Shown here in pieces: positions 50,638-59,809 of a DNA stretch of 64,000 nt. This DNA comes from Streptomyces sp. M92. Lineage in GTDB: Bacteria; Actinomycetota; Actinomycetes; Streptomycetales; Streptomycetaceae. Numbering within the stretch: position 1 is the stretch's first letter; each line of letters begins with the position of its first letter. Made by a program: the position numbers and the translations under genes. The notes beneath the pieces are model-generated. The model saw nothing but the letters and a program-made list of their open reading frames with translations, did not search any database and was not told where the DNA came from. Location: NCBI RefSeq assembly GCF_028473745.1, contig NZ_CP101137.1, positions 1,922,001-1,986,000 of the forward strand, given 5' to 3'.

Positions 50638-51282
50638 ATGCGCGAAGACACCGCCCGTGAAGCGGCCCCGGAGGCGCCGGCACCGGGGGCGCCCCTGCTG
50701 GACGTGCGCCGCCTGCTGCTGATCGGCACCGGGTCGGCCTCGGCCGTCGACCTGCCGAGCTGGCTGGGCTGGCTGCGCGCCACCCACCCCGGCCTGGAGA
50801 CGCAGGTCGTCCTCACCCGCAGCGCCGAGCGGTTCGTCACCCTCCAGGCCGCCACCGCCGCCGCCGGACGCGTGGCCCTGCGGGACAGCTGGCCCGACGA
50901 CCCGACGGTGTCCGTGCGCCACGTCGAACTGGCCGAGTGGGCCGAGGCCTTGGTCGTCTACCCGGCCACCCTCGCCTTCACCGCCCGCTTCGCCCAGGGC
51001 CACGCCGACAGCCCCGGACTGCTCGCCGCGCAGTGCACCGGCGCTCCCGTCGGCCTGGCCGCCGCGCTGCCGCCCGGCGGGGCCGACAGCCACGCCTACC
51101 GCATGCACATCGAGGCGTTGCGGGCCCGGCCCAACGTGGTCGTCCTGCCGCCGGTGCCCGGGCTCAGCCAGACGACCGGCCGCATGGACAGCTGGGCCCC
51201 CGGGCTGCTGCCCGACCTGCTGACCCGGCTGGAACGACGCCGTACGGCGCTGGCCGCACGGGACCACGGGAGCGGGCGATGA
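50638..51282 (+). CDS. HFCD-family flavoprotein, peptide Cys decarboxylase (LanD-like)
   Basis: A 214-residue flavoprotein. The FMN-binding pattern of the homo-oligomeric flavin-containing Cys decarboxylases is seen: LLIGTGSASAVDLPSW, the active-site His in RHVELAEWAEALVVYPATL (near 95), GHADSPGLLAAQCTG, and the substrate clamp region RMHIEALRARPNVVVLPP. It would oxidatively decarboxylate the C-terminal Cys58 of the precursor to give the avionin ring. ATG 50638 follows GGAG; GTG 50623 is an alternative. The stop overlaps the next ATG (ATGA). Confidence 0.87.
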   Translation: MREDTAREAAPEAPAPGAPLLDVRRLLLIGTGSASAVDLPSWLGWLRATHPGLETQVVLTRSAERFVTLQAATAAAGRVALRDSWPDDPTVSVRHVELAEWAEALVVYPATLAFTARFAQGHADSPGLLAAQCTGAPVGLAAALPPGGADSHAYRMHIEALRARPNVVVLPPVPGLSQTTGRMDSWAPGLLPDLLTRLERRRTALAARDHGSGR

Positions 51283-52310
51283 ACCACCCCGCCCCCGGCC
51301 ACCCCGCCGCCGGTCGTCCGGGTACCGGCCGCCCCGGTACCGGCGCCTTTGGCCCGCCGGTCGACCCGTCCGCCCCCGTGACCTCGTTCGGCACCGGACT
51401 GCTGATCACCGAGGTGCGTCGCGTTCCGGGCGGCCAGGAGTACGAGTGGCTGCGTGCCCCCGGCCCGGTGGCCCCCGCCCCCTTCGCGCCGGTCCCCGGC
51501 ACGCTGCGGCGGGTGTGCGAGGGAATCGGTGAGCACCACGGGGTCCGGTTCGCCGTGGGCGAGGAGACCGAGGGGCCGACCGGAGCAGGCCGCCGCTACC
51601 GGGCCGGTCACGACCGGTCCGTCATCCATTACCTGCTCGTCGGCGGGCCCGCCGAGGTACCCGGTGGCGCTGCCGCACTCGAACGCGCCCTGCGCGGCAC
51701 CGGGGCCCTGCTCGCCGCCCTGCACCGGGCCCCGATACCCACACCCACACCCACACCCACACCCACACCCGCCCCGGCCCCGGGCCCCGCCCGCGGGCTG
51801 CGGCGGCTGTGGACCTGGCTGGCCGGGGACAGCCGCGCCGCGGAGGCCTTCGCCGCTCACGACGGCGTCCTGGACACGCTGCGCCGCTGGTGCGCGCAGG
51901 CCCTGACCGCCGACGCCGATTCCGCCGATGGCCGGCCGGCCCGGCCCGTGCTCAGCCACGGCGCGCCGGGCCTCGGCTCCCTGGTGCCGGACCCGCGCAC
52001 CGGCACCGCCGTACTGCTCACCGGCGAGGATCTCTGCCTCGCCCCCTGGCCGTACGACCTCGGCTGGATCACCGGCGAACTCGCCGAACTGCGCTGGGCG
52101 CACGGCGGCGACGCCGCCGAGTGGCAGCGCCTTCTCGGCGCTCTGGTCGAGGGGTACGGGCGAGGCCTGGGCGAGAGGGCGCGTCGCTGGGCGGCCCTGC
52201 GCATCGCCCTGCACGCCCACGACACGCTCGCCTACAGCGACGAGGGGCGCGCCGCCGCCGTGTACGTCCTGCTGGCGGCCCGCCTCGTCCGGGGCGGTGC
52301 GACGCGGTGA
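51279..52310 (+). CDS. Phosphotransferase-like protein of the class V cluster
   Basis: A 343-residue protein with a weak aminoglycoside-phosphotransferase pattern: LLAALHRAP, LSHGAPGLGSLVPDP (in place of the HGD catalytic loop), and LCLAPWPYDLGWITGELAEL (in place of the DFE metal loop). The catalytic Asp is missing, so it may be a pseudokinase scaffold. The N-terminal part (TSFGTGLLITEVRRVPGGQEYEWL) matches no family I know. A PTPTPTPTPTP stretch (51739-51775) links the halves. It corresponds by position to a third conserved component of class V clusters. ATGA overlap upstream, GTGA overlap downstream. Confidence 0.75.
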   Translation: MNHPAPGHPAAGRPGTGRPGTGAFGPPVDPSAPVTSFGTGLLITEVRRVPGGQEYEWLRAPGPVAPAPFAPVPGTLRRVCEGIGEHHGVRFAVGEETEGPTGAGRRYRAGHDRSVIHYLLVGGPAEVPGGAAALERALRGTGALLAALHRAPIPTPTPTPTPTPAPAPGPARGLRRLWTWLAGDSRAAEAFAAHDGVLDTLRRWCAQALTADADSADGRPARPVLSHGAPGLGSLVPDPRTGTAVLLTGEDLCLAPWPYDLGWITGELAELRWAHGGDAAEWQRLLGALVEGYGRGLGERARRWAALRIALHAHDTLAYSDEGRAAAVYVLLAARLVRGGATR

Positions 52311-55174
52311 TCCACAGGTTCACGCTGCCCAACGGCCTGCGGGTCGTGGTGGATCCGACCGACGCGGGGCCGCTCGCCGGGGTCGCCGTGCACTACGGCG
52401 TCGGGTTCCGGTCCGAGCCGCCCGGCCGTTCCGGGTTCGCCCACCTCTTCGAGCACCTCATGTTCGACGGCAGCGAGCACTTCCCGGCGCGCGGCTACCT
52501 CGCCGAGGTGCTGGCGGCCGGCGGTGACGCGAGCGGCACCACCCACCAGGACTACACCGACTACTTCCACACCGTCCCCGGCCCGGCGCTGGAGCGGGCG
52601 CTGTTCGCCGAGGCGGACCGGATGCGCGCCCCGCGCTTCACCGCCGGCGGTCTCGCCGAGCAACTGAGCGGTGTCGAGGGGGAGATCAGGCAGGCCCTGT
52701 ATGAGGCGCCCCTCGGCGGCTTCCCCTGGCCCCTGCTGCCCGCGCTGCTCTTCGACACCCACCCCAACGCCCACGACGGTTACGGCGACACCGGCGCGCT
52801 GGCCCAGGTGACGGTCGCCGACTGCGAGGAGTTCTTCAGGCTGCACTACGGCCCCGGCAACGCCGTCCTGACGGTCTCCGGCGCAAGTGACGTCGCGCGT
52901 GTCCGACGGCTGGTCACCCGGCACTTCGCGGACATCGCGCACCGCCCGGCGCCCACCCCGCCCGACCTCGCGGAACCGGATCTCACCGAGGACCGCGTGA
53001 GCGTACGGCGGTTCCCCGGGCTGCCTCCCGGCGCCGGAGCCGTGGCCGCCGGGTACCGCCTCACCGACCCGTCAGCCGGACTCGACGGCTACCTCGCCCA
53101 CATGGTGCTCGCCGGACTGCTGCGCGGACAGCGACGTTCCGGGGCCGCCGGCCGCATCGCCTCCGCCGAGTGCGGTTTCTTCGGCCCGCTCGACGCCCTG
53201 ACACCCGACACCTTCACCGTCACCCTGCGCCACCCCGACGGCGCCGACCCGCGGGAGACGCTCCGCCATCTCGACCGTGCCCTCGAGGCGGCTGCCGACG
53301 GGCTGCCCGCGGCCCGGGTGGCCGGGACCGCGCGACGGCTGGCCGCCGGGCTGCACCGCACCGGGCATGGTCCGACGGCCCGCGCCCGTGGCCTGGGCAG
53401 ACTGGAACTGCTCTTCGGCCGGGCGGAACTCCACGACGAACTGCCCGCACGGATCGGGGAGGTCGGCGCGGCCCGGGTCGCGGCAGCCGCGCGCGGCCTG
53501 CTCACCACGCGACGCGCCACGCTCGTGGCCGAACCCACCTCCACGCGCCCCCACCCAGCCCCACGGCCCGGCACCCCATCCGCCCGCCCTGCGGTGTCCG
53601 GCGCGACGCCGGTCGCGGAGCCTGCGGTGTCCGGTCGGGTGTCGGTGGCGGAGCCTGCGGTGTCCGGTCGGGTGTCGGTGGCGGAGCCTGCGGTGTCCGG
53701 GCGGGTGTCGGTGGCGGAGCCTGCGGTGTCCGGTCGGGTGTCGGTCGCCGAGCCCGCTGCGCCCGGGGGCGTGCCGGCCGCCCGCCCCGCCGTACCCGGG
53801 GTGGTGCCGGTCGCCGAGTCCACCGTGGCCGGTGCCGGGTCGGCCGCCCGCCCTGCCGTACCCGGCGTCGTGACGGCGGCGCGTCACGTCGAGCCCGGGG
53901 CCGTCACGGACGTCCGTCGTGTCGTGCCCGCGGTCGGGGCGCGGCAGCCGCTGGGGCTGCGCCGGCACCACGCGCTCGGTCGGCCGGGAACGGACCGTTG
54001 GCGCGTCGTGGCCGTGCGGGACGACCGTGTGCCCCTGTGCGAGGTGCGCGTGCGTCTGACGCCACCGCCCGGCCTCGGCGCGGCCCGGCTGCACGCCCAC
54101 GCCCGCGTCCTCGGCGCGCGCTGGGACGCGCAGCCGCTGCTGGCCGGCGGCGGGCACACCGTCCGCGTCCTGGGCGGCCGGGTCCACCTGGACGGCTGGT
54201 TCACCGCGGACGCGGCCCCGCACTGGCCCACGCTCCTCGGCGAACTCGTCGGCGTCCCCCCGGGCGTGGACGAACTGACGGCCGCGGCCCCCGCCGCCGC
54301 GAGGGCGCTGCGCGCCGCCCACCGCTCGCACGAGGGCCTGCTGGACCACGTACTCCCGCACCTTCTGACCGGCCGCCCGGTCCCGCCCCTGGAACCCGCG
54401 CTGCCCGCCGACGTCCTCACGGCGGAGGCGGGCCGCCCGGCACCCTGGACGGACGGGCTCGTCGTGCTGGTGGGGGACATCGCGTCCGCGACGGCGGCGG
54501 AGGGGACACTGAAGACCGTCCTCGACGCGTCACCCGTCGCGGATCCGCCCGCCGAGGACGGTCCCGCGCCGGCCGGCCCCGCCCGGTCCGGGCTCGTCCA
54601 CCTCCGCGCCCCGGGCCCGCCCCGGCTGGTCTGGACGGTCCGGGAGCGGCCGTATCCCACCCCGCGCCCCGACCCCGCCGACCTCGCGGCCCGCTACCTG
54701 GCCGCCGTCGTGCTCGGCAGCGGTCATCCGTCCGCCCGGCTGACCCGGCTCACCACGCCCGAGGCGCCGCTCGGCTTCCCGGTCTTCGCCGGACGGGACA
54801 CCGCGTACGGGGCACCGCGGCTCCACGTCACCGCGTGGCCGCCCGCGACCGGCGCCGCCCGCGCGGCGCACGCCGTCCACGGCGAGATCACGCGGCTGGC
54901 CGACGTACCGCCCACGGACCGGGAGGTCGAGGCCGCCCGGCACTTCACCGACGGCCAGCTGCACGCGGTGTTCGAGACGCAGGCGCACCTCGCCGACCAG
55001 GTCGCCGCGTGGGAGCTCCTGGGGCTCGACACCGGCCGCACCGACGCCTTCACCGACGCCGTACGGAACCTGACGACCGCCGAGGTGGCCCGTGCCCGCC
55101 ACGCGATCCTGCCCGACTCCGGTCTCGTCGGTGTGCTCACCGGCCGGACCGGCGAACCCGAGGTGACACCGTGA
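52307..55174 (+). CDS. M16 metallopeptidase, two halves fused by a repeat linker
   Basis: A 955-residue peptidase. The first half has the inverted zinc motif HLFEH (residues 46-50) and a distal Glu (VEGEIRQ near 126). The second half (from about 545) is an M16 domain without the motif, the usual inactive partner. Between them (about 427-540) lies a linker with four 11-residue repeats of VSVAEPAVSGR type. M16 enzymes normally come as two separate chains or a plain fusion. In the cluster it probably removes the leader peptide. GTG 52307 overlaps the previous stop (GTGA), as does the next gene. Confidence 0.9.
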   Translation: MIHRFTLPNGLRVVVDPTDAGPLAGVAVHYGVGFRSEPPGRSGFAHLFEHLMFDGSEHFPARGYLAEVLAAGGDASGTTHQDYTDYFHTVPGPALERALFAEADRMRAPRFTAGGLAEQLSGVEGEIRQALYEAPLGGFPWPLLPALLFDTHPNAHDGYGDTGALAQVTVADCEEFFRLHYGPGNAVLTVSGASDVARVRRLVTRHFADIAHRPAPTPPDLAEPDLTEDRVSVRRFPGLPPGAGAVAAGYRLTDPSAGLDGYLAHMVLAGLLRGQRRSGAAGRIASAECGFFGPLDALTPDTFTVTLRHPDGADPRETLRHLDRALEAAADGLPAARVAGTARRLAAGLHRTGHGPTARARGLGRLELLFGRAELHDELPARIGEVGAARVAAAARGLLTTRRATLVAEPTSTRPHPAPRPGTPSARPAVSGATPVAEPAVSGRVSVAEPAVSGRVSVAEPAVSGRVSVAEPAVSGRVSVAEPAAPGGVPAARPAVPGVVPVAESTVAGAGSAARPAVPGVVTAARHVEPGAVTDVRRVVPAVGARQPLGLRRHHALGRPGTDRWRVVAVRDDRVPLCEVRVRLTPPPGLGAARLHAHARVLGARWDAQPLLAGGGHTVRVLGGRVHLDGWFTADAAPHWPTLLGELVGVPPGVDELTAAAPAAARALRAAHRSHEGLLDHVLPHLLTGRPVPPLEPALPADVLTAEAGRPAPWTDGLVVLVGDIASATAAEGTLKTVLDASPVADPPAEDGPAPAGPARSGLVHLRAPGPPRLVWTVRERPYPTPRPDPADLAARYLAAVVLGSGHPSARLTRLTTPEAPLGFPVFAGRDTAYGAPRLHVTAWPPATGAARAAHAVHGEITRLADVPPTDREVEAARHFTDGQLHAVFETQAHLADQVAAWELLGLDTGRTDAFTDAVRNLTTAEVARARHAILPDSGLVGVLTGRTGEPEVTP
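53587..53760 (+). repeat. 33-bp tandem repeats inside the M16 gene
   Basis: Four to five in-frame units of 33 bp (GCCTGCGGTGTCCGG core at 53620, 53653, 53686 and 53719) encode the VSVAEPAVSGR linker. Units are nearly identical at DNA level, which suggests recent expansion. Confidence 0.93.
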
Positions 55175-56337
55175 CCACGTTGCTGCGCTTCCTTCCCGTC
55201 CCTCTGGTGGACGCTCCGGAGGTGGGGGCCCTGCTGGACCGTCTGGGGCTGGGCGCCTTCGACCCGGCCGGCCTCACCGCGCTGCCCGGGCGCAACGACA
55301 CCTGGGCGGGCACCACCGCGTCCGGGACCGCCGTGTTCGTCAAGCGGCTCACCGGCCCCGCCGATGACGTACGACGGCGCATGGACCGTGCCCTCGCCTT
55401 CGAGGCCGTCACGGCCGCCGGCCCCGCGGGTGTCCTGCGCGGCCCCCGGCTGCTCGGCAGCGACGAGGAGCACGGCCTGCTGGCCTTCGAGTACCTCGAA
55501 GACGCCCGCAGCGGTACGGAGCTGATGCTGGACGAGTCCTTCGGCCCCGGCCTGGCCCGCCGGGCCGGCGAGTCACTGGGGCTGCTGCACGCCACCGTGC
55601 CCCCCTGCGGGGACGGCGTCCGCGCACTCGACGCGTCCACCCCGCCGCTGCCCTCGCCCGCCCTCCTGGAGGCGCTGCCCCTGGCGATGTACGAGGAGGC
55701 CAGCAGCGCCGAACTCCAGACCTGGCAACTGCTGCAGAGCGACGACGAACTGGTCGCCGCCGTCACCGCCCTGCTGGCGGCCGAGCGCGCGGCGCCCAGC
55801 GTGCCGGCCCACTGCGACCTGCGGATGGACCAGTTCCTGGTGACGGCCGGCGACCGCCCCCGGGTGCTGGTCGCCGACTGGGAGGAGTTCCGTGCCGCCG
55901 ACGCCGCCCGCGACATCGGCGGGTTCGTCGGAGAATGGCTGCACAGGTCCGTCCTGGACATCGTGACGGACCGCGACGGCACGGGCCGGGCGGAGACGGA
56001 CCCGCTCTCCGGCGCGGAGGTCTTCGCGGACGCGGGCCTGAGCCGCGAGGCCGTCCTGGCCCGGGGACGCGAGAACCTGCTGCGCGTACGTCCCGTCATC
56101 GAGGCGTTCTGGTCCGGATACCGCCGGGCGCGCCCCCGCACCGACCGCACCGACCCCGGCCTGGCACACCGAGCCGCCGGCTTCGCCGGCTGGCACCTCC
56201 TCGACCGCCTGCTGGCGGGCGCGGCCCGCGCCAACCGACTGCGCGCCATCGAGCGCGCCGCCGCCGGCATCGGACGCACCGCGCTGATCGCACCGGCGCG
56301 TTTCACCACCGCCCTCGGCCTCGGAGAGACCCCGTGA
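55171..56337 (+). CDS. APH-like kinase of class V lanthipeptide synthesis
   Basis: A 388-residue protein kinase/phosphotransferase fold. GRNDTWAGTTASGTAVFVKRL is the P-loop and ATP-lysine strand, HCDLRMDQFLV (His near 214) is the catalytic loop (HxDxxxxN with Gln for Asn) and VADWEEF (Asp near 236) the metal loop. In lexapeptide and cacaoidin clusters a similar kinase phosphorylates Ser/Thr of the precursor so that a lyase can eliminate phosphate. GTG 55171 overlaps the previous stop (GTGA). The following HopA1 gene is its likely partner. Confidence 0.85.
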   Translation: MTTLLRFLPVPLVDAPEVGALLDRLGLGAFDPAGLTALPGRNDTWAGTTASGTAVFVKRLTGPADDVRRRMDRALAFEAVTAAGPAGVLRGPRLLGSDEEHGLLAFEYLEDARSGTELMLDESFGPGLARRAGESLGLLHATVPPCGDGVRALDASTPPLPSPALLEALPLAMYEEASSAELQTWQLLQSDDELVAAVTALLAAERAAPSVPAHCDLRMDQFLVTAGDRPRVLVADWEEFRAADAARDIGGFVGEWLHRSVLDIVTDRDGTGRAETDPLSGAEVFADAGLSREAVLARGRENLLRVRPVIEAFWSGYRRARPRTDRTDPGLAHRAAGFAGWHLLDRLLAGAARANRLRAIERAAAGIGRTALIAPARFTTALGLGETP

Positions 56338-57422
56338 CCGCACCTACCCACGTCCCCGCCGAGCCGCGCACCGAGCCGTACGCCGCCCCGGGCCCCTCCC
56401 GGCCGCGTCCCGCGCCGCGACTGCTCGACGCGCTCCTCGGCATCCGCGTCTCCGCCGACCTGCGGACCGCCTCCGCGGGCGGACACACCACGCGGCCGGT
56501 ACGGCCCGGCGAACTCCGGCCGGTGCTCGCCGCGCTGCTCTACGACGTCGTGCACAGCGGCCGCCCGCACGGCGAGCGGACCCCGCTGAGCCTGCGCGAG
56601 GCGGCCCTGGAGCGCGAGCTGCGGGCCGCGGTCCCGCACCGGACGGTCGACCGGCCCGCGACCGCCCTCGCACCGCGCCGGGACCCGGCGGAACTCGGCC
56701 TCGGCCCAGGCGTCCTGGTCGGCCTGAACGGCGTCCGCGTCATGGTCCCGTCCGAAACCCTCCGCGATCCCGGCCCCACCGTCGCCCTGGCGGCCGCGCG
56801 CCCCGCGCTCTCCCCGGGCTTTCTCTACGTGTGCGGCAGCCGCGAACCGGAGAACGACGAGGAACTGCTGCGGGTGTACGTCCACCTGACCGACCCGCAC
56901 CGGGCGGCGGGCGTGTGGGCGGCCGTACTGCGGCGCCTGGAGGACGACGGAGCCTCCTACCACGCCAAGGTGCTGTCCGCCCCGTCGTCCTACCCGCGCC
57001 GGGACGCCCTCGTCGTCTACCTCGGCCGCCGCTCCTGGGGCGCCTGCCACGCCGTGGCCGACGCCGTGTGCGATCTGCCCGGCGTCGCTCCCGGTACCTC
57101 CGCGTTCACCCACCGCCTCGGGCCCGGCACCGCCATCGCCTGGGAACCCGACGACACCCGGCCCGGCACGGCCGCCATGAGCTTCGGCCAGCACCGCGCG
57201 AACGCCCTCGCCGAGGCCGCCGTACGGGCCGCGCACGCGGGCCTCGACCCGGTCGCGCCGGGGGCCCGCACGGCGCTGGCCGCCGTGCTGGCCGAGGTCT
57301 GCCGCACGGCCGGCATCGACCCCTCGGCCCCGTTCAGGAACCTGCGGTCCCCGGCGGTCCCCGGCGGCCCCCAGCCCGTGACCGCCCGCACCCCCCACCC
57401 GCACGAAGGAGAGGCACCGTGA
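56334..57422 (+). CDS. HopA1-family protein (class V lanthipeptide lyase/cyclase candidate)
   Basis: A 362-residue protein. The C-terminal HopA1 pattern is clear: AGVWAAVLRRLEDDGASYHAKV (in pieces), SAPSSYPRRDALVVYLGRRSW, TSAFTHRLGPGTAIAWEP and SFGQHRANALAEAAV. HopA1 is known as a plant-pathogen effector fold; in class V clusters it is essential for lanthionine formation with the kinase. The GTG at 56334 overlaps the kinase stop (GTGA), so both are made together. Catalytic residues are not assigned. Confidence 0.87.
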   Translation: MTAPTHVPAEPRTEPYAAPGPSRPRPAPRLLDALLGIRVSADLRTASAGGHTTRPVRPGELRPVLAALLYDVVHSGRPHGERTPLSLREAALERELRAAVPHRTVDRPATALAPRRDPAELGLGPGVLVGLNGVRVMVPSETLRDPGPTVALAAARPALSPGFLYVCGSREPENDEELLRVYVHLTDPHRAAGVWAAVLRRLEDDGASYHAKVLSAPSSYPRRDALVVYLGRRSWGACHAVADAVCDLPGVAPGTSAFTHRLGPGTAIAWEPDDTRPGTAAMSFGQHRANALAEAAVRAAHAGLDPVAPGARTALAAVLAEVCRTAGIDPSAPFRNLRSPAVPGGPQPVTARTPHPHEGEAP

Positions 57423-58204
57423 CGACGTCAGCCGCCGTCGAGGTACACGGCCTACGGAAGGTGTTCGACGGCAAGACCGCCGTCGACGGAGTCGAACTGA
57501 CCGTGCCCGGCGGCAGCTTCTACGGCCTCGTGGGCCCCAACGGAGCAGGCAAGACCACCAGCCTCTCCATGATCACCGGTCTGCTGCGCCCGGACGCCGG
57601 CACCGTTACCGTCGCCGGGCACGACGTCTGGCGCGACCCCTACGAGGCCAAGGAACGCATCGGCATCCTTCCCGAGGGCCTGCGGCTCTTCGAGCGCCTC
57701 GGCGGACGCGAACTGCTCGCCTACACCGGCCGGTTGCGCGGCCTCAGCGGCGCCGAGACGGACGAGCGGGCCGACCAGCTCCTCGACGTGCTGGGCCTGA
57801 CCGAGGCGGCCGGCAAGCTGGTGGTCGACTACTCCACCGGCATGCGCAAGAAGATCGGCCTCGCGGCCGCCCTGCTGCACAACCCGCCGGTGCTGTTCCT
57901 CGACGAGCCCTTCGAGAGCGTCGACCCCGTGTCCGCGCAGACCATCCGCGAAGTGCTGCGCGCCTACACCGAGTCCGGCTCCACGGTCGTCTTCTCCAGC
58001 CACGTGATGGAACTGGTCCAGGCCCTGTGCAGCCACGTGGCGGTCATGGCGGAGGGCCGGATCGTCACCGCGGGCACCCTCGACGAGGTCCGCGGCGGGC
58101 GCAGCCTGGGCGACGCCTTCATGGACCTCGTCGGCTCGCCCCTGCCCCCGGGCGGGACCAAGGGAAAGGGGGCACTGCGGTGGTTGGGCTCTTCGTCCGC
58201 CTGA
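57419..58204 (+). CDS. ABC transporter ATP-binding protein
   Basis: A 261-residue ATPase. Walker A GPNGAGKTT (about 39-47), a degenerate signature YSTGMRKK in place of LSGGQ (usual for ABC-2 exporters) and Walker B VLFLDEPFESVD (about 157-168), then SSHVMELV. It pairs with the next gene, a membrane protein with which it overlaps by 25 bases. Probably exports the peptide or gives immunity. GTG 57419 overlaps the HopA1 stop (GTGA). Confidence 0.93.
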   Translation: MTTSAAVEVHGLRKVFDGKTAVDGVELTVPGGSFYGLVGPNGAGKTTSLSMITGLLRPDAGTVTVAGHDVWRDPYEAKERIGILPEGLRLFERLGGRELLAYTGRLRGLSGAETDERADQLLDVLGLTEAAGKLVVDYSTGMRKKIGLAAALLHNPPVLFLDEPFESVDPVSAQTIREVLRAYTESGSTVVFSSHVMELVQALCSHVAVMAEGRIVTAGTLDEVRGGRSLGDAFMDLVGSPLPPGGTKGKGALRWLGSSSA

Positions 58205-59745
58205 AACTGGCCCTGCTCAGGGGCAGCCTGCGCCGCAGCCGCGCCCGGGCCGCCGGCTTCGTCGTCGGGGCCCTGGCGGCCCTGGCCGCCGCCGGCCTCA
58301 CCGCCGCCCGGCTCGCCCAGCGGCACGGCGAACCCGCCGCCGACCTCGCCGTCCTGGCCGCAGCCGGCCTGCTGGTCGGCTGGGTCGTGCTGCCGCTCAC
58401 CGCGGGCTCCGGCACCGGGGACGAGAGCGCGGACCCCACCCGGCTCGCCGTGCTCCCGCTCCGCCCCCGGCCGCTCGTCGTCGGTTCCACCGCCGCCGCC
58501 CTGGTCGGCCCCGGCCCGCTGGCCACCCTGGTGGTGCTCGCCGGCGCCACGGCCGCCGTGACCGGCACGGGCGCCGCCGTCGCGGTCGCCGTCCCGGCCG
58601 CCCTGCTCGCCCTGCTGCTCTGCGTGGTCACGTCCCGGGCCGTCACCGCCGCCTACGCGCGCGCCCTGACCAGCCGACGGGGCAAGGACGCCGCGGCCAT
58701 GGGCGGACTGCTCGTCGCGGTCGTCTCCTTCACCGCGTACCTGCTGCTCTCCTCGGCGGGGGCGCCCGAGCCGAGCGTCCCGCCGGCGGTGTCCGACGTG
58801 CTCCGCCGGACACCGCCCGGCTGGGTCGCCGACGCACCGCACGCCGCCACCGAGGGCAGGTGGGGCGTCGCCCTCGCCGAACTCGGCGCGACCGCCTTGC
58901 TGATCCTGCTCCTGGCGGTGTGGTGGCACCACTCCCTGGTGCGGCTCATGACCACCAGCGACCGGTCCACCGCCCGGCCGGCCCGCGCCCGCTCCGCCGA
59001 CGCGGGCCCCTGGGCCCGGCTGGGCTCCCGCAGCCGGACCCTCCTCATCACCCACCACCAGCTGCGGTCGTTCGCGCGGGCACCCCGCCACCGCATGCTG
59101 ATGGCCACCTCGCTGGCGTACTCCTCGATCTTCCCGCTCGTCCTGGTGGCGGTGGCCGTCAAGACCCCGTACGCCGCCCTGGGCGGCGCCTGGGTGTTCG
59201 CGCTGAGCTCGCCGTCGATGCTGTTCACCATGGACGGCTCCGCCGTCTGGACGAACGTCGCCACCACCCGCAGCGTCGCCCATGCCCGCGCCGAGGTCAC
59301 CGGCCGCTTCCTGGCCCAGATCGTGGTTGCGGTGCCCTGGCTCGCCGCGATCACCGTGGTGATCGCACTGACCACCGGGACGACCGGGCAGATCCCCGAA
59401 GTGCTGGGCTTGATCTGTGCGCTGCTCGGCGTGACCTTCTCGATGGGCGCGGTCATCAGCGTCCGCTGGCCCTACGCCTTCGAGCACGACTCGATCCTCA
59501 CCGGTGTACCCGGACAGGGCGGGACCTACCACCTGATGAACTTCGCCGCCTCGATCGCCGGCCCCCTGGCCACCACGCCCCTGGTGGCGGGCGCGGTCCT
59601 GCTGCACGGCACGGGCCACGCCTGGCTGCTGCTGCCCGCGGGGCTCGCCTACGGCCTGCTGGTGACCTCGGTCGTCCTGCGCCGCACGGGCGCCCGCCTG
59701 TTCCGCACCTACCCGGACGTCCTCAACGCCCTCCGCCTGGGCTGA
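58180..59745 (+). CDS. ABC-2 type transporter membrane protein
   Basis: A 521-residue integral membrane protein with about ten to twelve hydrophobic helices, e.g. AGFVVGALAALAAAGLTAAR, LAVLAAAGLLVGWVVLPLT, VALAELGATALLILLLAVWW and VAVPWLAAITVVIALTT. It works with the ATPase encoded just upstream as an exporter or immunity pump. GTG 58180 follows AAGGGGG at normal spacing and lies within the end of the ATPase gene. Confidence 0.88.
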   Translation: MVGLFVRLKLALLRGSLRRSRARAAGFVVGALAALAAAGLTAARLAQRHGEPAADLAVLAAAGLLVGWVVLPLTAGSGTGDESADPTRLAVLPLRPRPLVVGSTAAALVGPGPLATLVVLAGATAAVTGTGAAVAVAVPAALLALLLCVVTSRAVTAAYARALTSRRGKDAAAMGGLLVAVVSFTAYLLLSSAGAPEPSVPPAVSDVLRRTPPGWVADAPHAATEGRWGVALAELGATALLILLLAVWWHHSLVRLMTTSDRSTARPARARSADAGPWARLGSRSRTLLITHHQLRSFARAPRHRMLMATSLAYSSIFPLVLVAVAVKTPYAALGGAWVFALSSPSMLFTMDGSAVWTNVATTRSVAHARAEVTGRFLAQIVVAVPWLAAITVVIALTTGTTGQIPEVLGLICALLGVTFSMGAVISVRWPYAFEHDSILTGVPGQGGTYHLMNFAASIAGPLATTPLVAGAVLLHGTGHAWLLLPAGLAYGLLVTSVVLRRTGARLFRTYPDVLNALRLG

Positions 59746-59809
59746 CACACGTCCACCGCCACCTGCCGACCCCATCCGTCACCACCCGACGACAAGGACC
59801 CCACCCGCC

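Noticed and set aside
51739..51775. ACCCAC microsatellite as regulatory repeat
   Set aside because: It is in frame and encodes a simple Pro-Thr linker; no sign of phase variation control.
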